Positions 52,079 to 60,636 of a stretch of DNA of 64,000 nt are shown one piece after another. A model generated the notes under the pieces. That model searched no databases, was not told the DNA's origin, and saw nothing but the letters and a program-made list of their open reading frames with translations. The position numbers and the translations under genes are program-made. The stretch's first letter is position 1; each line of letters starts with the position of its first letter. Location of the stretch: the NCBI GenBank assembly GCA_016844935.1, contig JAERTK010000316.1, forward strand, positions 1 to 64,000, in the 5' to 3' direction. This DNA is from Desulfobacteraceae bacterium (GTDB lineage Bacteria; Desulfobacterota; DSM-4660; Desulfatiglandales; Desulfatiglandaceae).

Positions 52079-53367
52079 TATCCTCTATCCCACATCTGGG
52101 GGGCGGGAAACACGTAATCCGCCTGGGCGAAGCTCTTGGGCAGAACCACCTTGACCCGTTTTACGGGATCCGGATCCGGCAGGACCTGGACCATGGCCGT
52201 TGCGGCGTTGATATTGTCGCCGTTCGGAGCAAAACGGATGGCGTCTCCCACCATGGGTTGCGCTTTAAGATCCGTCTTCCGGATGGCGGCCAGGAGTTTA
52301 TCACTGTCTGCGGACCCGGCCCTTTCCAGGGCATCGGCAATCACCAGGATGCCCGTATAGGCATAACCGGAATTGGTGTCCAGATAACCGCCGTATTTCT
52401 TGTTGAAAAGCGCATTGGCTTCCTGGTACACCGGGCTCGCCGTATTGACCCAGGGGACATTGTCCATGACATAGTAGACCAGTTTCCCCAGGTCCTTGAT
52501 CACTTTCGGCTCATACCATCCCGGACTCCCCGGGCTGATGATCCCCATGAGGGGCACCCTCTGTTTAAGAAGCTGCCGCGTCAAAATAATCGAATCTCCC
52601 GGACGGCAGACGGGAAAGAGCAGGTCCGGTTTGGCGGCCTTTATTTTGGCCACCTCTGAGGAAAGGTCGTGGATGCCTAAGGGGTAGGTGATATGTTCCA
52701 CGATTTCCACCGGGATACCGGATTTCTTGAACCACTTGATGAAATTTCCCCCCTGACCTTTTCCAAATGGGTCGCCCGTGTTGGTGACCACCGCTCTTTT
52801 GGGCGTCACCTTTCTTTCCTTAATCATCTGTTCGATATATTTGCAGGCGGTTTTCCCAAAGGTGGTGACTGTGGGGAAAATGCGAAAGCTGTATTTGTAC
52901 CCTTTCTGGGTAATGACATCCAGGGCAGCCACATCCATCACAAAGGGGATCTGCCGCTGTTCCGCCAGGGTGGCGATGGCCATGCCGGTACCGCTCTGGA
53001 AAGCGCCGATCAACACGGATGCACCGTCCTTGATCAACCGGTCCGCTTCGCTGCGGCCCACCGTGGCTTTGGTTTCACTGTCCCCGAGCAGGAGTTCCAG
53101 CTTGGCCCCTCCCATGGATTTGATGCCGCCCTTGGCGTTGATATAATCCACCGCAAGCTGATTTCCCCTGCGCTGCCCCTGCCCGATGACCGCAAGGGGT
53201 CCGGTTGCCGGCTGAACAGACCCGATTTTAATGGTCGCGGGCGCAGCCCTGAGCAGGGTGGGAACACCAAACGAGGTGGCTGTCAGGCCCAAGCCTACAG
53301 CCCCCGTGACTTTGATGAAAGTCCTTCTGTCCATCTCTTTTCTGACCAGATCTTTTTTGCCCATCAT
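52078..53367 (-). CDS. livK: Branched-chain-type ABC transporter substrate-binding protein, twin-arginine signal, system 2
   Basis: A 429-residue periplasmic binding protein. The signal (MDRRTFIKVTGAVGLGLTATSFG) has the twin-arginine pattern D-R-R-T-F-I-K, so it is probably exported folded by Tat; tatA lies at 5440. The mature domain begins TIKIGSVQPATGPLAVIGQGQRRGNQLAVDYINAKGG, typical of the LivK/Peripla_BP_6 group. Such proteins bind amino acids, amides, urea or aromatic and short-chain acids; the ligand is unknown here. AAAGGAGG precedes tandem ATGs at 53367/53364. Confidence 0.92.
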   Translation of the reverse strand: MMGKKDLVRKEMDRRTFIKVTGAVGLGLTATSFGVPTLLRAAPATIKIGSVQPATGPLAVIGQGQRRGNQLAVDYINAKGGIKSMGGAKLELLLGDSETKATVGRSEADRLIKDGASVLIGAFQSGTGMAIATLAEQRQIPFVMDVAALDVITQKGYKYSFRIFPTVTTFGKTACKYIEQMIKERKVTPKRAVVTNTGDPFGKGQGGNFIKWFKKSGIPVEIVEHITYPLGIHDLSSEVAKIKAAKPDLLFPVCRPGDSIILTRQLLKQRVPLMGIISPGSPGWYEPKVIKDLGKLVYYVMDNVPWVNTASPVYQEANALFNKKYGGYLDTNSGYAYTGILVIADALERAGSADSDKLLAAIRKTDLKAQPMVGDAIRFAPNGDNINAATAMVQVLPDPDPVKRVKVVLPKSFAQADYVFPAPQMWDRG

Positions 53368-53383
53368 AAACCTCCTTTGTCAG

Positions 53384-53457
53384 GTATCAGTTATCAGTGG
53401 TCAGTTATCAGTAACAGCGTAATAATCGCCAGTGATGACAACTGATAACTGACAACT
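53384..53457. repeat. Dispersed heptad repeat (TCAGTTATCAGT family), second copy
   Basis: The block has TATCAGTTATCAGTGGTCAG on the left and ACTGATAACTGACAACTG on the right, so it can form a stem of about 18 base pairs. The words match the repeat at 131-278. It lies between two ABC-transporter operons and could act as a transcript end or processing site. Confidence 0.75.
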
Positions 53458-53472
53458 GCCCCCTATACAATA

Positions 53473-54276
53473 TTAAGTGAGCCACCGTTTTCTTCTTCGG
53501 TAGTGTTTGACATCCCGATAGCTCTTCTTTTTGCCCACTTCCGTAAGCCCCAGGTAGAATTCCCTTACATCGGCATTCTCCTTGAGCTTTTCCACCGTGT
53601 CGTCCAGGACGATGCGGCCGTTTTCCATGACATAGCCGTGGCTTGCGATGGAAAGGGCGAGGCGCGCGTTTTGTTCCACCAGCAGGATGCTCACTTTTTC
53701 CTCCTGGTTGATGCGCTGAATGATCTTGAAAATTTCGGAAACCAGGAGCGGCGAAAGGCCCATGGAGGGTTCATCCAGGAGCATGAGGGTGGGGATACTC
53801 ATGAGACCCCGGCCGATGACCAGCATCTGCTGCTCACCGCCACTGATATACCCGGCCAGAACATTTTTTCTAGCCTTCAATCGTGGGAACATGCCGTAAA
53901 CCTTTTGAACGTCCTCTTTCATTTTCCTGCGACTTCGATTGGTATGACCGCCTGCGATAAGGTTCTCTTCAATGGAGAGATCCTCAAAAACCCGCCGCCC
54001 CTCCATGACCTGAAATATGCCCTTTCGAACGATTTCTTCCGGATATTTGCGGTCGATGCGTTCCCCTTTAAATTGGATTTGGCCGTCGGTGACGGCGCCA
54101 TCCTCGGATTTGAGCAGGCCTGAAATGGCTTTGAGGGTGGTGGTCTTGCCGGCCCCGTTATTGCCCAGGACCGCCACAATGCGCCCTTCATCCACCTGGA
54201 GGCTCATGCCTTTCAGCACAAGGATCACATTATGATAAATAACTTCAATGTTGTTGACGGCAAGCAATGGTTCCAT
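53473..54276 (-). CDS. livF: Branched-chain-type ABC transporter ATPase (LivF), system 1
   Basis: A 267-residue ATPase: Walker A GNNGAGKTT, signature YISGGEQQM, Walker B LMLLDEPSMGLSPLLV, with ALSIASHGYVMENGRIVLDD. It is longer than the LivF of system 2 by a basic C-terminal tail (YRDVKHYRRRKRWLT). The insert SGLLKSEDGAVTDGQIQFKGERIDRKYPEE is typical of LivF-like proteins in acyl-CoA-synthetase-linked HAAT systems. It is the last gene of this operon. Confidence 0.93.
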   Translation of the reverse strand: MEPLLAVNNIEVIYHNVILVLKGMSLQVDEGRIVAVLGNNGAGKTTTLKAISGLLKSEDGAVTDGQIQFKGERIDRKYPEEIVRKGIFQVMEGRRVFEDLSIEENLIAGGHTNRSRRKMKEDVQKVYGMFPRLKARKNVLAGYISGGEQQMLVIGRGLMSIPTLMLLDEPSMGLSPLLVSEIFKIIQRINQEEKVSILLVEQNARLALSIASHGYVMENGRIVLDDTVEKLKENADVREFYLGLTEVGKKKSYRDVKHYRRRKRWLT

Positions 54277-54308
54277 AGGGTTGTTCTCTGGTTTCTTCTG
54301 ACAAGCTG

Positions 54309-55115
54309 TTATGCCCCGAGCCTGGAGTAGGTGATGTCTTCTTCTCCCAGGTAGGCTTTGATGACTTTTTCATTGTGCCGGATTTCCCGTGGCTTTCCCT
54401 CGGCGATCTTAATCCCGAAATCGAGCACGCAGATGCGGTTACTGATATCCATCACCACGCCCATATCATGTTCGATCAAAATGATGGTGATGCCCCACTC
54501 TTCGTTGATATCCAGGATGAAACGGGCAATATCCTCGGTTTCTTCCAGGTTCATGCCGGTTGCCGGTTCATCCAGCAGGAGCACACGGGGCCGCATGGCC
54601 AGGGCCCGGGCCATTTCCACACGTTTCTGAAGCCCATAGGGGAGGGAGTGTACCACATGTTTTCGAATGGGTTCGATTTCCAGGAGGTCGACAATTCGCT
54701 CTTCCACGTCCTTCCTGAGCGCCATCTCCTCGGCCCGGGTTTTGCCGTAATAGATACCGCCCGAAATGGGCCCTGATTTCAAATGAACGTGGGCCCCCAG
54801 CTTGATATTGTCCAGGACGTTCATGTGGCCGAAAAGCTCCACGTTCTGAAAGGTCCGTGCAATGCCCAAACGAGCGATGCGGTGCGGTTTCAGATGGGTA
54901 ATATCCCGGTCTTCAAAAAAGATCTGACCCTCGTCCGGTTGGTAAAACCGATTAATACAGTTCAAAAGACAGGTCTTCCCCGCGCCGTTGGGGCCGATGA
55001 TGGAGAATATTTCTCCCTTTTTGACGCCCGTGGTCACGCCATGGAGGGCTTTGATGCCACCGAAACTGAGATGGATGTTCTTTAGGTGAAGCTGATATTC
55101 GTTTTTTTCGTCCAT
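54309..55115 (-). CDS. livG: Branched-chain-type ABC transporter ATPase (LivG), system 1
   Basis: A 268-residue ATPase with Walker A GPNGAGKT, ARTFQNVELFGHMNVLDNIKLGAHVH, Walker B LLLDEPATGMNLEETED and the ending AYLGEE. Its gene lies between the acyl-CoA synthetase gene and livF. Confidence 0.94.
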   Translation of the reverse strand: MDEKNEYQLHLKNIHLSFGGIKALHGVTTGVKKGEIFSIIGPNGAGKTCLLNCINRFYQPDEGQIFFEDRDITHLKPHRIARLGIARTFQNVELFGHMNVLDNIKLGAHVHLKSGPISGGIYYGKTRAEEMALRKDVEERIVDLLEIEPIRKHVVHSLPYGLQKRVEMARALAMRPRVLLLDEPATGMNLEETEDIARFILDINEEWGITIILIEHDMGVVMDISNRICVLDFGIKIAEGKPREIRHNEKVIKAYLGEEDITYSRLGA

Positions 55116-55148
55116 TTTCTTTCGTATGGGTGAATGAGATTTCGTTTG

Positions 55149-57056
55149 CTATGCAACAGGTTCCACCTGTTTGATCCAAACAGTGGTTTTCATGCGAAAA
55201 CCTTTGCCGTCCTTGTAACGAATGTCGGCTTCAACCGGAATTTCCTCTCGGTCGCCATACAGGCCGTCGATCAGGTCCTTGTACCTCTCTTCAACGAACT
55301 TTCGCCGGACCTTGCGGGTTCTGGTCAATTCATCATCATCGGCATCCAGTTCCTTATAAAGCAGTACGAATCGATTCACCTTGGCCACTTTGGGTAGCGT
55401 CTCATTGGCTTTGGTCACTTCCAGTGCAATGATGTCGTAGACTTCCTTTTTCTGGGAAAGATCCGTAAAAGTGGTGTAGGCCAGTTGGTTGTTTTCGGCC
55501 CATTTTCCCACGTTGGCCATATCGATGGCGATCATGGCCGTGATAAAGGGCCGGTCTTTTCCGATGACCACGGCATCCACAATATAGGGGCTGAACCGCA
55601 GTTTGTTTTCAATGAGCTGGGGTGAGAATTTACCGCCATCCACCAGTTTCATCACATCGCTCATGCGGTCGATGATAATGATGTGGTCGTCATCTTCAAT
55701 GATGGCCGCGTCTCCCGAATGAAACCAGCCGTCCCGCAAGGCTTCATCGCTGGCTTCCGGATTCTTGTAATACCCCTTGAAGATGGTATCCCCCCGGCTC
55801 AACAGTTCTCCCGAATCGGATATTTTGAACTCAACGCCCGGAATGGGTTTCCCCACCGTATCCAGGCGAATGTCGCCGGTCCGGTGCATGATGGAACCCG
55901 CGGTCTGCTCCGTCATGCCGTAGACCTGTTTGATGTCTACGTTCAGGGCCATGAACATGTTGAAAATCTCCTGCCCCAGAGGTGCTCCGCCCGTATAGAC
56001 ATGGCGCAGCCGGGCAAGACCCAGATAATTCTTCAGGGACCTGAACAGAAAAACATACCCCAGCATGTTCAAGAATTTCAAGCCCATGGGGAGCGGCTTT
56101 TTGTTTAATACGTGGTCCGCCACCTTATAGCCAACGGACAAGAACCATTTGTAAGCCAGTCGTTTGATCCATACGGCATCTTGAATTTTAACCTGAATAT
56201 CCGAGCACATGCGCTCCCATATGCGTGGCGGCGCCAGCATGATGTGGGGGCCGATCTCGCGAATGTTTTCCTGGACCGTTTCCACTTTTTCAGGAAAATT
56301 AACGGTGAAGGCCTTGTAAAGGGCCCAGTAGACGCCGAATTCCTGCTCGCCGATCCAGGGAAGCGGCAGGAAGGAAACATATTCAAAATCATCCCGTGCC
56401 TCATCCACGCTATCCTGGCCCCTGGCCACCGAGTACATGTTCTTGTGGGTGATCATGCTCCCCTTGGGCAGTCCGGTGGTGCCTGAAGTATAATTGATCA
56501 TGCCCACGTCATCGGGCTGGACCATGGCAATCATGTCATCAAAAAGGTGAGGTTCTTTTTCATGAAGTTCCCTGCCCAGTTTCTGAATGTCCTTGAAGTA
56601 AGCGAGAATCGGTTCTTCGTAGCGCCGCATTCCCTTTGGATCATCCACAATGATCTTGATGATGTCGGGGCACTTGTCTTTGATTTCCAGGATTTTGTCC
56701 GCCTGTTCCTGGTCGCCGGCCACCACGAAAATGGAATCGGAATGGTTGATGATGTATTCCACCTGGTCCAGGTGGCTGTCAGGATAGATGCCCACGATGG
56801 CGCCGCCCAGGGACTGAACAGCCAATTCCGAATAGAGCCCTTCGGGCCGGTTGTCACCGGCGTAGGAGAGCTTGTTCTCAGGTCTGAATCCCAGTTGGTG
56901 GAGTCCCAGGGCAAAATCCCGTACATTTTCAAAGTACCCTTTCCAGGTGACGGGTTGCCAGATACCGAACTCCTTTTCACGAATGGCCACCCGGGTGTCT
57001 CCCAGGCGGTCGGCATTTCGCTTCAGCAGCATGGGCATGGTGATGAAGTCGGTCAT
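55149..57056 (-). CDS. Long-chain-type AMP-forming acyl-CoA synthetase
   Basis: A 635-residue adenylate-forming enzyme. ATP loop INYTSGTTGLPKGSMITHKN; A5 YGMTEQTAG; A7-A8 GWFHSGDAAIIEDDDHIIIIDRMSDVMKL. It has the length and insertions of the FadD/long-chain (AMP-dependent synthetase, FadD15-like) branch. The C-terminal region RTRKVRRKFVEERYKDLIDGLY holds the hinge end; the usual last catalytic lysine is in KVRRK. Placed inside a HAAT operon between the binding-protein and livG genes, it probably activates the imported acid. Such operons are frequent in degraders of fatty or aromatic acids; the substrate is not known. Confidence 0.92.
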   Translation of the reverse strand: MTDFITMPMLLKRNADRLGDTRVAIREKEFGIWQPVTWKGYFENVRDFALGLHQLGFRPENKLSYAGDNRPEGLYSELAVQSLGGAIVGIYPDSHLDQVEYIINHSDSIFVVAGDQEQADKILEIKDKCPDIIKIIVDDPKGMRRYEEPILAYFKDIQKLGRELHEKEPHLFDDMIAMVQPDDVGMINYTSGTTGLPKGSMITHKNMYSVARGQDSVDEARDDFEYVSFLPLPWIGEQEFGVYWALYKAFTVNFPEKVETVQENIREIGPHIMLAPPRIWERMCSDIQVKIQDAVWIKRLAYKWFLSVGYKVADHVLNKKPLPMGLKFLNMLGYVFLFRSLKNYLGLARLRHVYTGGAPLGQEIFNMFMALNVDIKQVYGMTEQTAGSIMHRTGDIRLDTVGKPIPGVEFKISDSGELLSRGDTIFKGYYKNPEASDEALRDGWFHSGDAAIIEDDDHIIIIDRMSDVMKLVDGGKFSPQLIENKLRFSPYIVDAVVIGKDRPFITAMIAIDMANVGKWAENNQLAYTTFTDLSQKKEVYDIIALEVTKANETLPKVAKVNRFVLLYKELDADDDELTRTRKVRRKFVEERYKDLIDGLYGDREEIPVEADIRYKDGKGFRMKTTVWIKQVEPVA

Positions 57057-57117
57057 AAATGTTAAACCCTGCTTGTGAGCGGGCAGAATGCAAATGACGG
57101 AATATGTTCAAATCCAT

Positions 57118-57151
57118 TCATTCCGCAATCCGCATTCTGCAATCCGCAATG
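57118..57151. repeat. Short tandem repeat (CCGCAATCCGCATT type)
   Basis: Three imperfect copies of the word TTCCGCAATCCGCA-like occur in the gap between the acyl-CoA synthetase and binding-protein genes. No function is evident. Confidence 0.5.
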
Positions 57152-57156
57152 TTTGT

Positions 57157-58335
57157 CTATTCGGTTTTAATCCAGTCGGAAATGGGTTCGAAGATCTTCT
57201 TCTTTGTGTTTGCCCTGTAAACCCTTCCATAGGGAATTTTGTTGTCAACCACCGTGTAGGGACACATGAGTCCGCCGGTATCCACGTCTTTTAAGGTCTG
57301 AAGCGCTTTGGCCAGGCCCGGGCCATTCAATTCACCGGCTTTATCCGCCCTTTTCAGGCATTCCACAAACACCAGGCCCGTGAAAAATCCCTGCATGTAG
57401 GAGGTGGGTCGGTATTTGATCTTGGGGTAGTTTTTTTCCGTCCATGCTCTTATTTTTTTGATCATGGGAATTTCCGTCTGGTAGTAAAAGGCATACGGCA
57501 TGACGCCCAGGTACCCTTCGGCCAAAGGACCCAGTTTATCCAGGAGCATTTTGTGGGTGCCCCAGAAGGTTCCCAAAAATTTGGCTTTCAGCCCGTAGTC
57601 CTTCGCCTGTTTCAGGACCTGCGGGATGGGGGAGAGCACGAACCCCTGAAAGATAACGTATTCCGCTTTTTTCCGTTTCAGGTCCAGGACCTGGGATGTG
57701 ATGTCCACACCCCCCACCTTGGCCACTTCTTCCGCCACCAGGTTGAGTCCCAATTCCTTGCATTTTTTGCGGCCATAAGGAACCGGGTCTTTTCCAAATT
57801 CCGTGTCGCTGTAAAAAAAGGCCACGTTGGCGCCGGGTTTTTCCTTGGCGATGTATTGGAGCAGGATACCGAACATGTCGCTGTAGGTGGGTCCGGGCAC
57901 GAATACAAAGGGGTTTTTGGCCGTATCGGCCAATTCGCTGGAAAAGGAGGTGGAACTGTAGAGAACCTTGTATCGATCCTTGATTTCGGGGGCCATGGCT
58001 TTGCCCAGCGCTGTGCTTTCGCCGTACATGGCCACCGGGTTGTCCCGGGCCATGATCCTTTTAAAAGCGGCCACGGCCACATCCACCTTGTAGGTACCGT
58101 CTTCCATGATATATTTGATTTTCTTCCCGTTGATGCCCCCTTCGGCATTGGCCATTTTCAACGCATCTTCCAGGCCCGCATTGATGTGGACTCCCGCAAA
58201 GGCAAACCGACCGGTCACCGGCTGAACGGCCCCGATCTTGATTTCATCGGCTGAAAAGGCGGTTGGTGCCAAGCTCATCATGAAAAGAATTCCCAGAACT
58301 GCCAGTCCCAATGACGTAAAAACACTTTTTTTCAT
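57157..58335 (-). CDS. livK: Branched-chain-type ABC transporter substrate-binding protein, system 1
   Basis: A 392-residue periplasmic protein with a Sec signal (FTSLGLAVLGILFMMSLAPTAFSA). The mature start DEIKIGAVQPVTGRFAFAGVHINAGLEDALKMANAEGG is typical of the family, followed by YGESTALGKAMAPEI and FFYSDTEFGKDPVPYGR. It is unlike the Tat-exported homologue of system 2, so the two systems probably have different ligands. Confidence 0.93.
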   Translation of the reverse strand: MKKSVFTSLGLAVLGILFMMSLAPTAFSADEIKIGAVQPVTGRFAFAGVHINAGLEDALKMANAEGGINGKKIKYIMEDGTYKVDVAVAAFKRIMARDNPVAMYGESTALGKAMAPEIKDRYKVLYSSTSFSSELADTAKNPFVFVPGPTYSDMFGILLQYIAKEKPGANVAFFYSDTEFGKDPVPYGRKKCKELGLNLVAEEVAKVGGVDITSQVLDLKRKKAEYVIFQGFVLSPIPQVLKQAKDYGLKAKFLGTFWGTHKMLLDKLGPLAEGYLGVMPYAFYYQTEIPMIKKIRAWTEKNYPKIKYRPTSYMQGFFTGLVFVECLKRADKAGELNGPGLAKALQTLKDVDTGGLMCPYTVVDNKIPYGRVYRANTKKKIFEPISDWIKTE

Positions 58336-58458
58336 TGTCGTCTCCTCCTCGAATTTCTGATGGGGGCCCTGGATCGGGCGTCTGTTTCAGGCTTTGGTGA
58401 TCAATCCTTATGAAACTAATGGTTAACCGGCATCACCTCCCTTTTTATGATTGAGATA

Positions 58459-59502
58459 TCAGTATGAAAAAGGCCATAAAAGAAAAAAGGCCTTGATCCG
58501 GCGCCAGATTTCCGCGAGACCACGGGGTTCAAAAATGAGAAAAAATACGATGAGGCCACCGAAAACCACCTCTTTAAAGGGAATGAAGAAGTGGGCTGCT
58601 CCCGCAAAGACACTGGTCAGGCTGCTGCTTAAAACATTGAGTAATTCAGGGATAAGGGTCATGAAGATGGCGCCGAAGATGGATCCCAGCACGCTTCCCA
58701 TGCCCCCCACAATGACCATGGCCAGGTATTGTACCGACAGATGGAAGGGGAAGTGTTCCGGGGTGACGATGCGGATGAAGCCCACCCACAGGGCCCCGGC
58801 AATACCCGCATAAAACGACGAGATGGCAAAGGCGGTCAGTTTATATCGAAAGAGGTTGATGCCGATGATTTCAGCTGCCAGATCCCGGTCCCGAATGGCC
58901 ACAAAGGCGCGGCCCACACGGCTGCGAACCAGGTTGCGCGCATAAACAACGGCAAGTATCACCACAAAGAGCGTGACAAAATAGAAGCGTTTTTCCGTGT
59001 TGATGAGAAAGCTTCCGATGCTGGGAGGCGGTACGTTGATACCGCGAACCCCTTGGGTCAGGCTTTCCCAGTGAACGAAAATAAATTCGAAAATAAACTG
59101 GGCCGCCAGGGTGGCGATGCAGAGGTAGAGCCCTTTAACCCGAAGGGATGGAATGCCGATGATGAGCCCCGAAATGGCGGCCATGACGCCGGCCAGAGGC
59201 AGCGCAATCCAGAAAGAAAAACCGAGTTTTGTGACCAAAATGGCGGAGGTATAGCCGCCCACGCCGGCAAAGGCAGCGTGTCCCAGGGAAATCTGGCCGG
59301 TAAAGCCCGTGAGGATGTTAAGACCGACGGCGGCAATCACCGCGAATCCGATCATGTTGGCCACATACAATAGATATGCGTTGGCCATAAAGGGAAAGAT
59401 CAGCAGGAACACCAAAAAAAGGCCCAGACACCACTTGACAAACAAGGATTGGAAAATTTCTTCGTCCTTGATGTAGGTTTCTCTAAAATCGCCACATCTC
59501 AT
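58459..59502 (-). CDS. livM: Branched-chain-type ABC transporter permease (LivM), system 1
   Basis: A 347-residue permease with motif LTGFTGQISLGHAAFAGVGGYTSAIL, coupling loop GRAFVAIRDRDLAAEIIGINLFRYK and GGMGSVLGSIFGAIFMTLIPELLN. The C-terminus IFEPRGLAEIWRRIKAFFLLWPF is longer than in system 2. Confidence 0.95.
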   Translation of the reverse strand: MRCGDFRETYIKDEEIFQSLFVKWCLGLFLVFLLIFPFMANAYLLYVANMIGFAVIAAVGLNILTGFTGQISLGHAAFAGVGGYTSAILVTKLGFSFWIALPLAGVMAAISGLIIGIPSLRVKGLYLCIATLAAQFIFEFIFVHWESLTQGVRGINVPPPSIGSFLINTEKRFYFVTLFVVILAVVYARNLVRSRVGRAFVAIRDRDLAAEIIGINLFRYKLTAFAISSFYAGIAGALWVGFIRIVTPEHFPFHLSVQYLAMVIVGGMGSVLGSIFGAIFMTLIPELLNVLSSSLTSVFAGAAHFFIPFKEVVFGGLIVFFLIFEPRGLAEIWRRIKAFFLLWPFSY

Positions 59503-59543
59503 GGTTTTGTCCCGATTTGGTATATTATAGTATGATCCCTACA

Positions 59544-60428
59544 CTACACCCGCTCGATAATCTTTTTGCCGAACAGGCCATAGGGGCGGATCATCAGGAT
59601 GATGACCAGGATGAAAAAGGGGGCTACTGCCTTTGCGCCACCGCCCACAAGGGGGTCGATATAGAGGCCGGTCAGGTTCTCCAAGATTCCGATGATGAAA
59701 CCGCCGATGATGGCGCCCCCGATACTGTCCAGCCCCCCCAATATGATGACCGCCAGGACTTTCAGGCCGATGTCTCCCATGTAAATACTGATGCCACTGA
59801 TATTTCCGATGACGATGCCGCCGATGACAGCGGCAATGGCGCCGAAACTCCAGGAAAGGGCGAATATCCACCGAACGCTGATGCCCATGGAGAGCGCCGC
59901 CTGCTGGTCGTTGGCCGTCGCCCGCATGGCCACACCGGTACGGGTAAATTTAAAGATAAGGATGAAGATGATGGTGCCGATGACGGCAAAGACGAAGCCC
60001 CACAACAGCCCTGAGGGGACGATGGCGAAATTGAGATCAAGGGGTTCGGGCGGGAAGATTTCGGGAAAAGACCGGTATTCGGGAGACCAGATAATGTGGG
60101 TGATGCCCTGGAGCATGAAGGCCAGGCCGATGGTGACCATGATGACCGATATGATGGGTTCTCCAATGAGCTGCCGCAATACCAGCCTTTCGATAACCAG
60201 GCCCAGCAGAAAGGCAAAGCCCAGGGTGCCGGTGAAGGCAACCCAGAAAGGCGCGCCAGCATCCGCGAGGATCGTCAGGCAAACGAAGGCTCCCAGAGAC
60301 ATGAAAGCGCCCGTGGCAAGGTTCAAAATGCTGGTGGCTTTGTAAATGAGAACGAATCCAAGGGCGATCAGGCCGTAAACACCGCCGGTGGCCAGACCGG
60401 TAACAATAACCTGCAGAAGAATATCCAT
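59544..60428 (-). CDS. livH: Branched-chain-type ABC transporter permease (LivH), system 1
   Basis: A 294-residue permease: VYGLIALGFVLIYKATSILNLATGAFMSLGAF, coupling loop TGVAMRATANDQQAALSMGISVRWI, and GGLDSIGGAIIGGFIIGILEN. First gene of the operon livH-livM-livK-acyl-CoA synthetase-livG-livF. It is transcribed away from the pfaD-like gene. Confidence 0.95.
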   Translation of the reverse strand: MDILLQVIVTGLATGGVYGLIALGFVLIYKATSILNLATGAFMSLGAFVCLTILADAGAPFWVAFTGTLGFAFLLGLVIERLVLRQLIGEPIISVIMVTIGLAFMLQGITHIIWSPEYRSFPEIFPPEPLDLNFAIVPSGLLWGFVFAVIGTIIFILIFKFTRTGVAMRATANDQQAALSMGISVRWIFALSWSFGAIAAVIGGIVIGNISGISIYMGDIGLKVLAVIILGGLDSIGGAIIGGFIIGILENLTGLYIDPLVGGGAKAVAPFFILVIILMIRPYGLFGKKIIERV

Positions 60429-60636
60429 GAAAAAATACCCCGGAGCATTATGTTTCCGATATGAGTAGCACTCATTTCACAGTTGTGTCAATACCAAAGG
60501 CGGACCTTTGATTTTCGCACAATTTTATTCGCGAATCTCAGATTCACCTTGCATATGGGGAAGAAACGTGTAAATTGCTTTTGGGTCCCTACTTCGGTAC
60601 CTATCAGAGCTCACATCAATATTTAAAAGGATCAAG

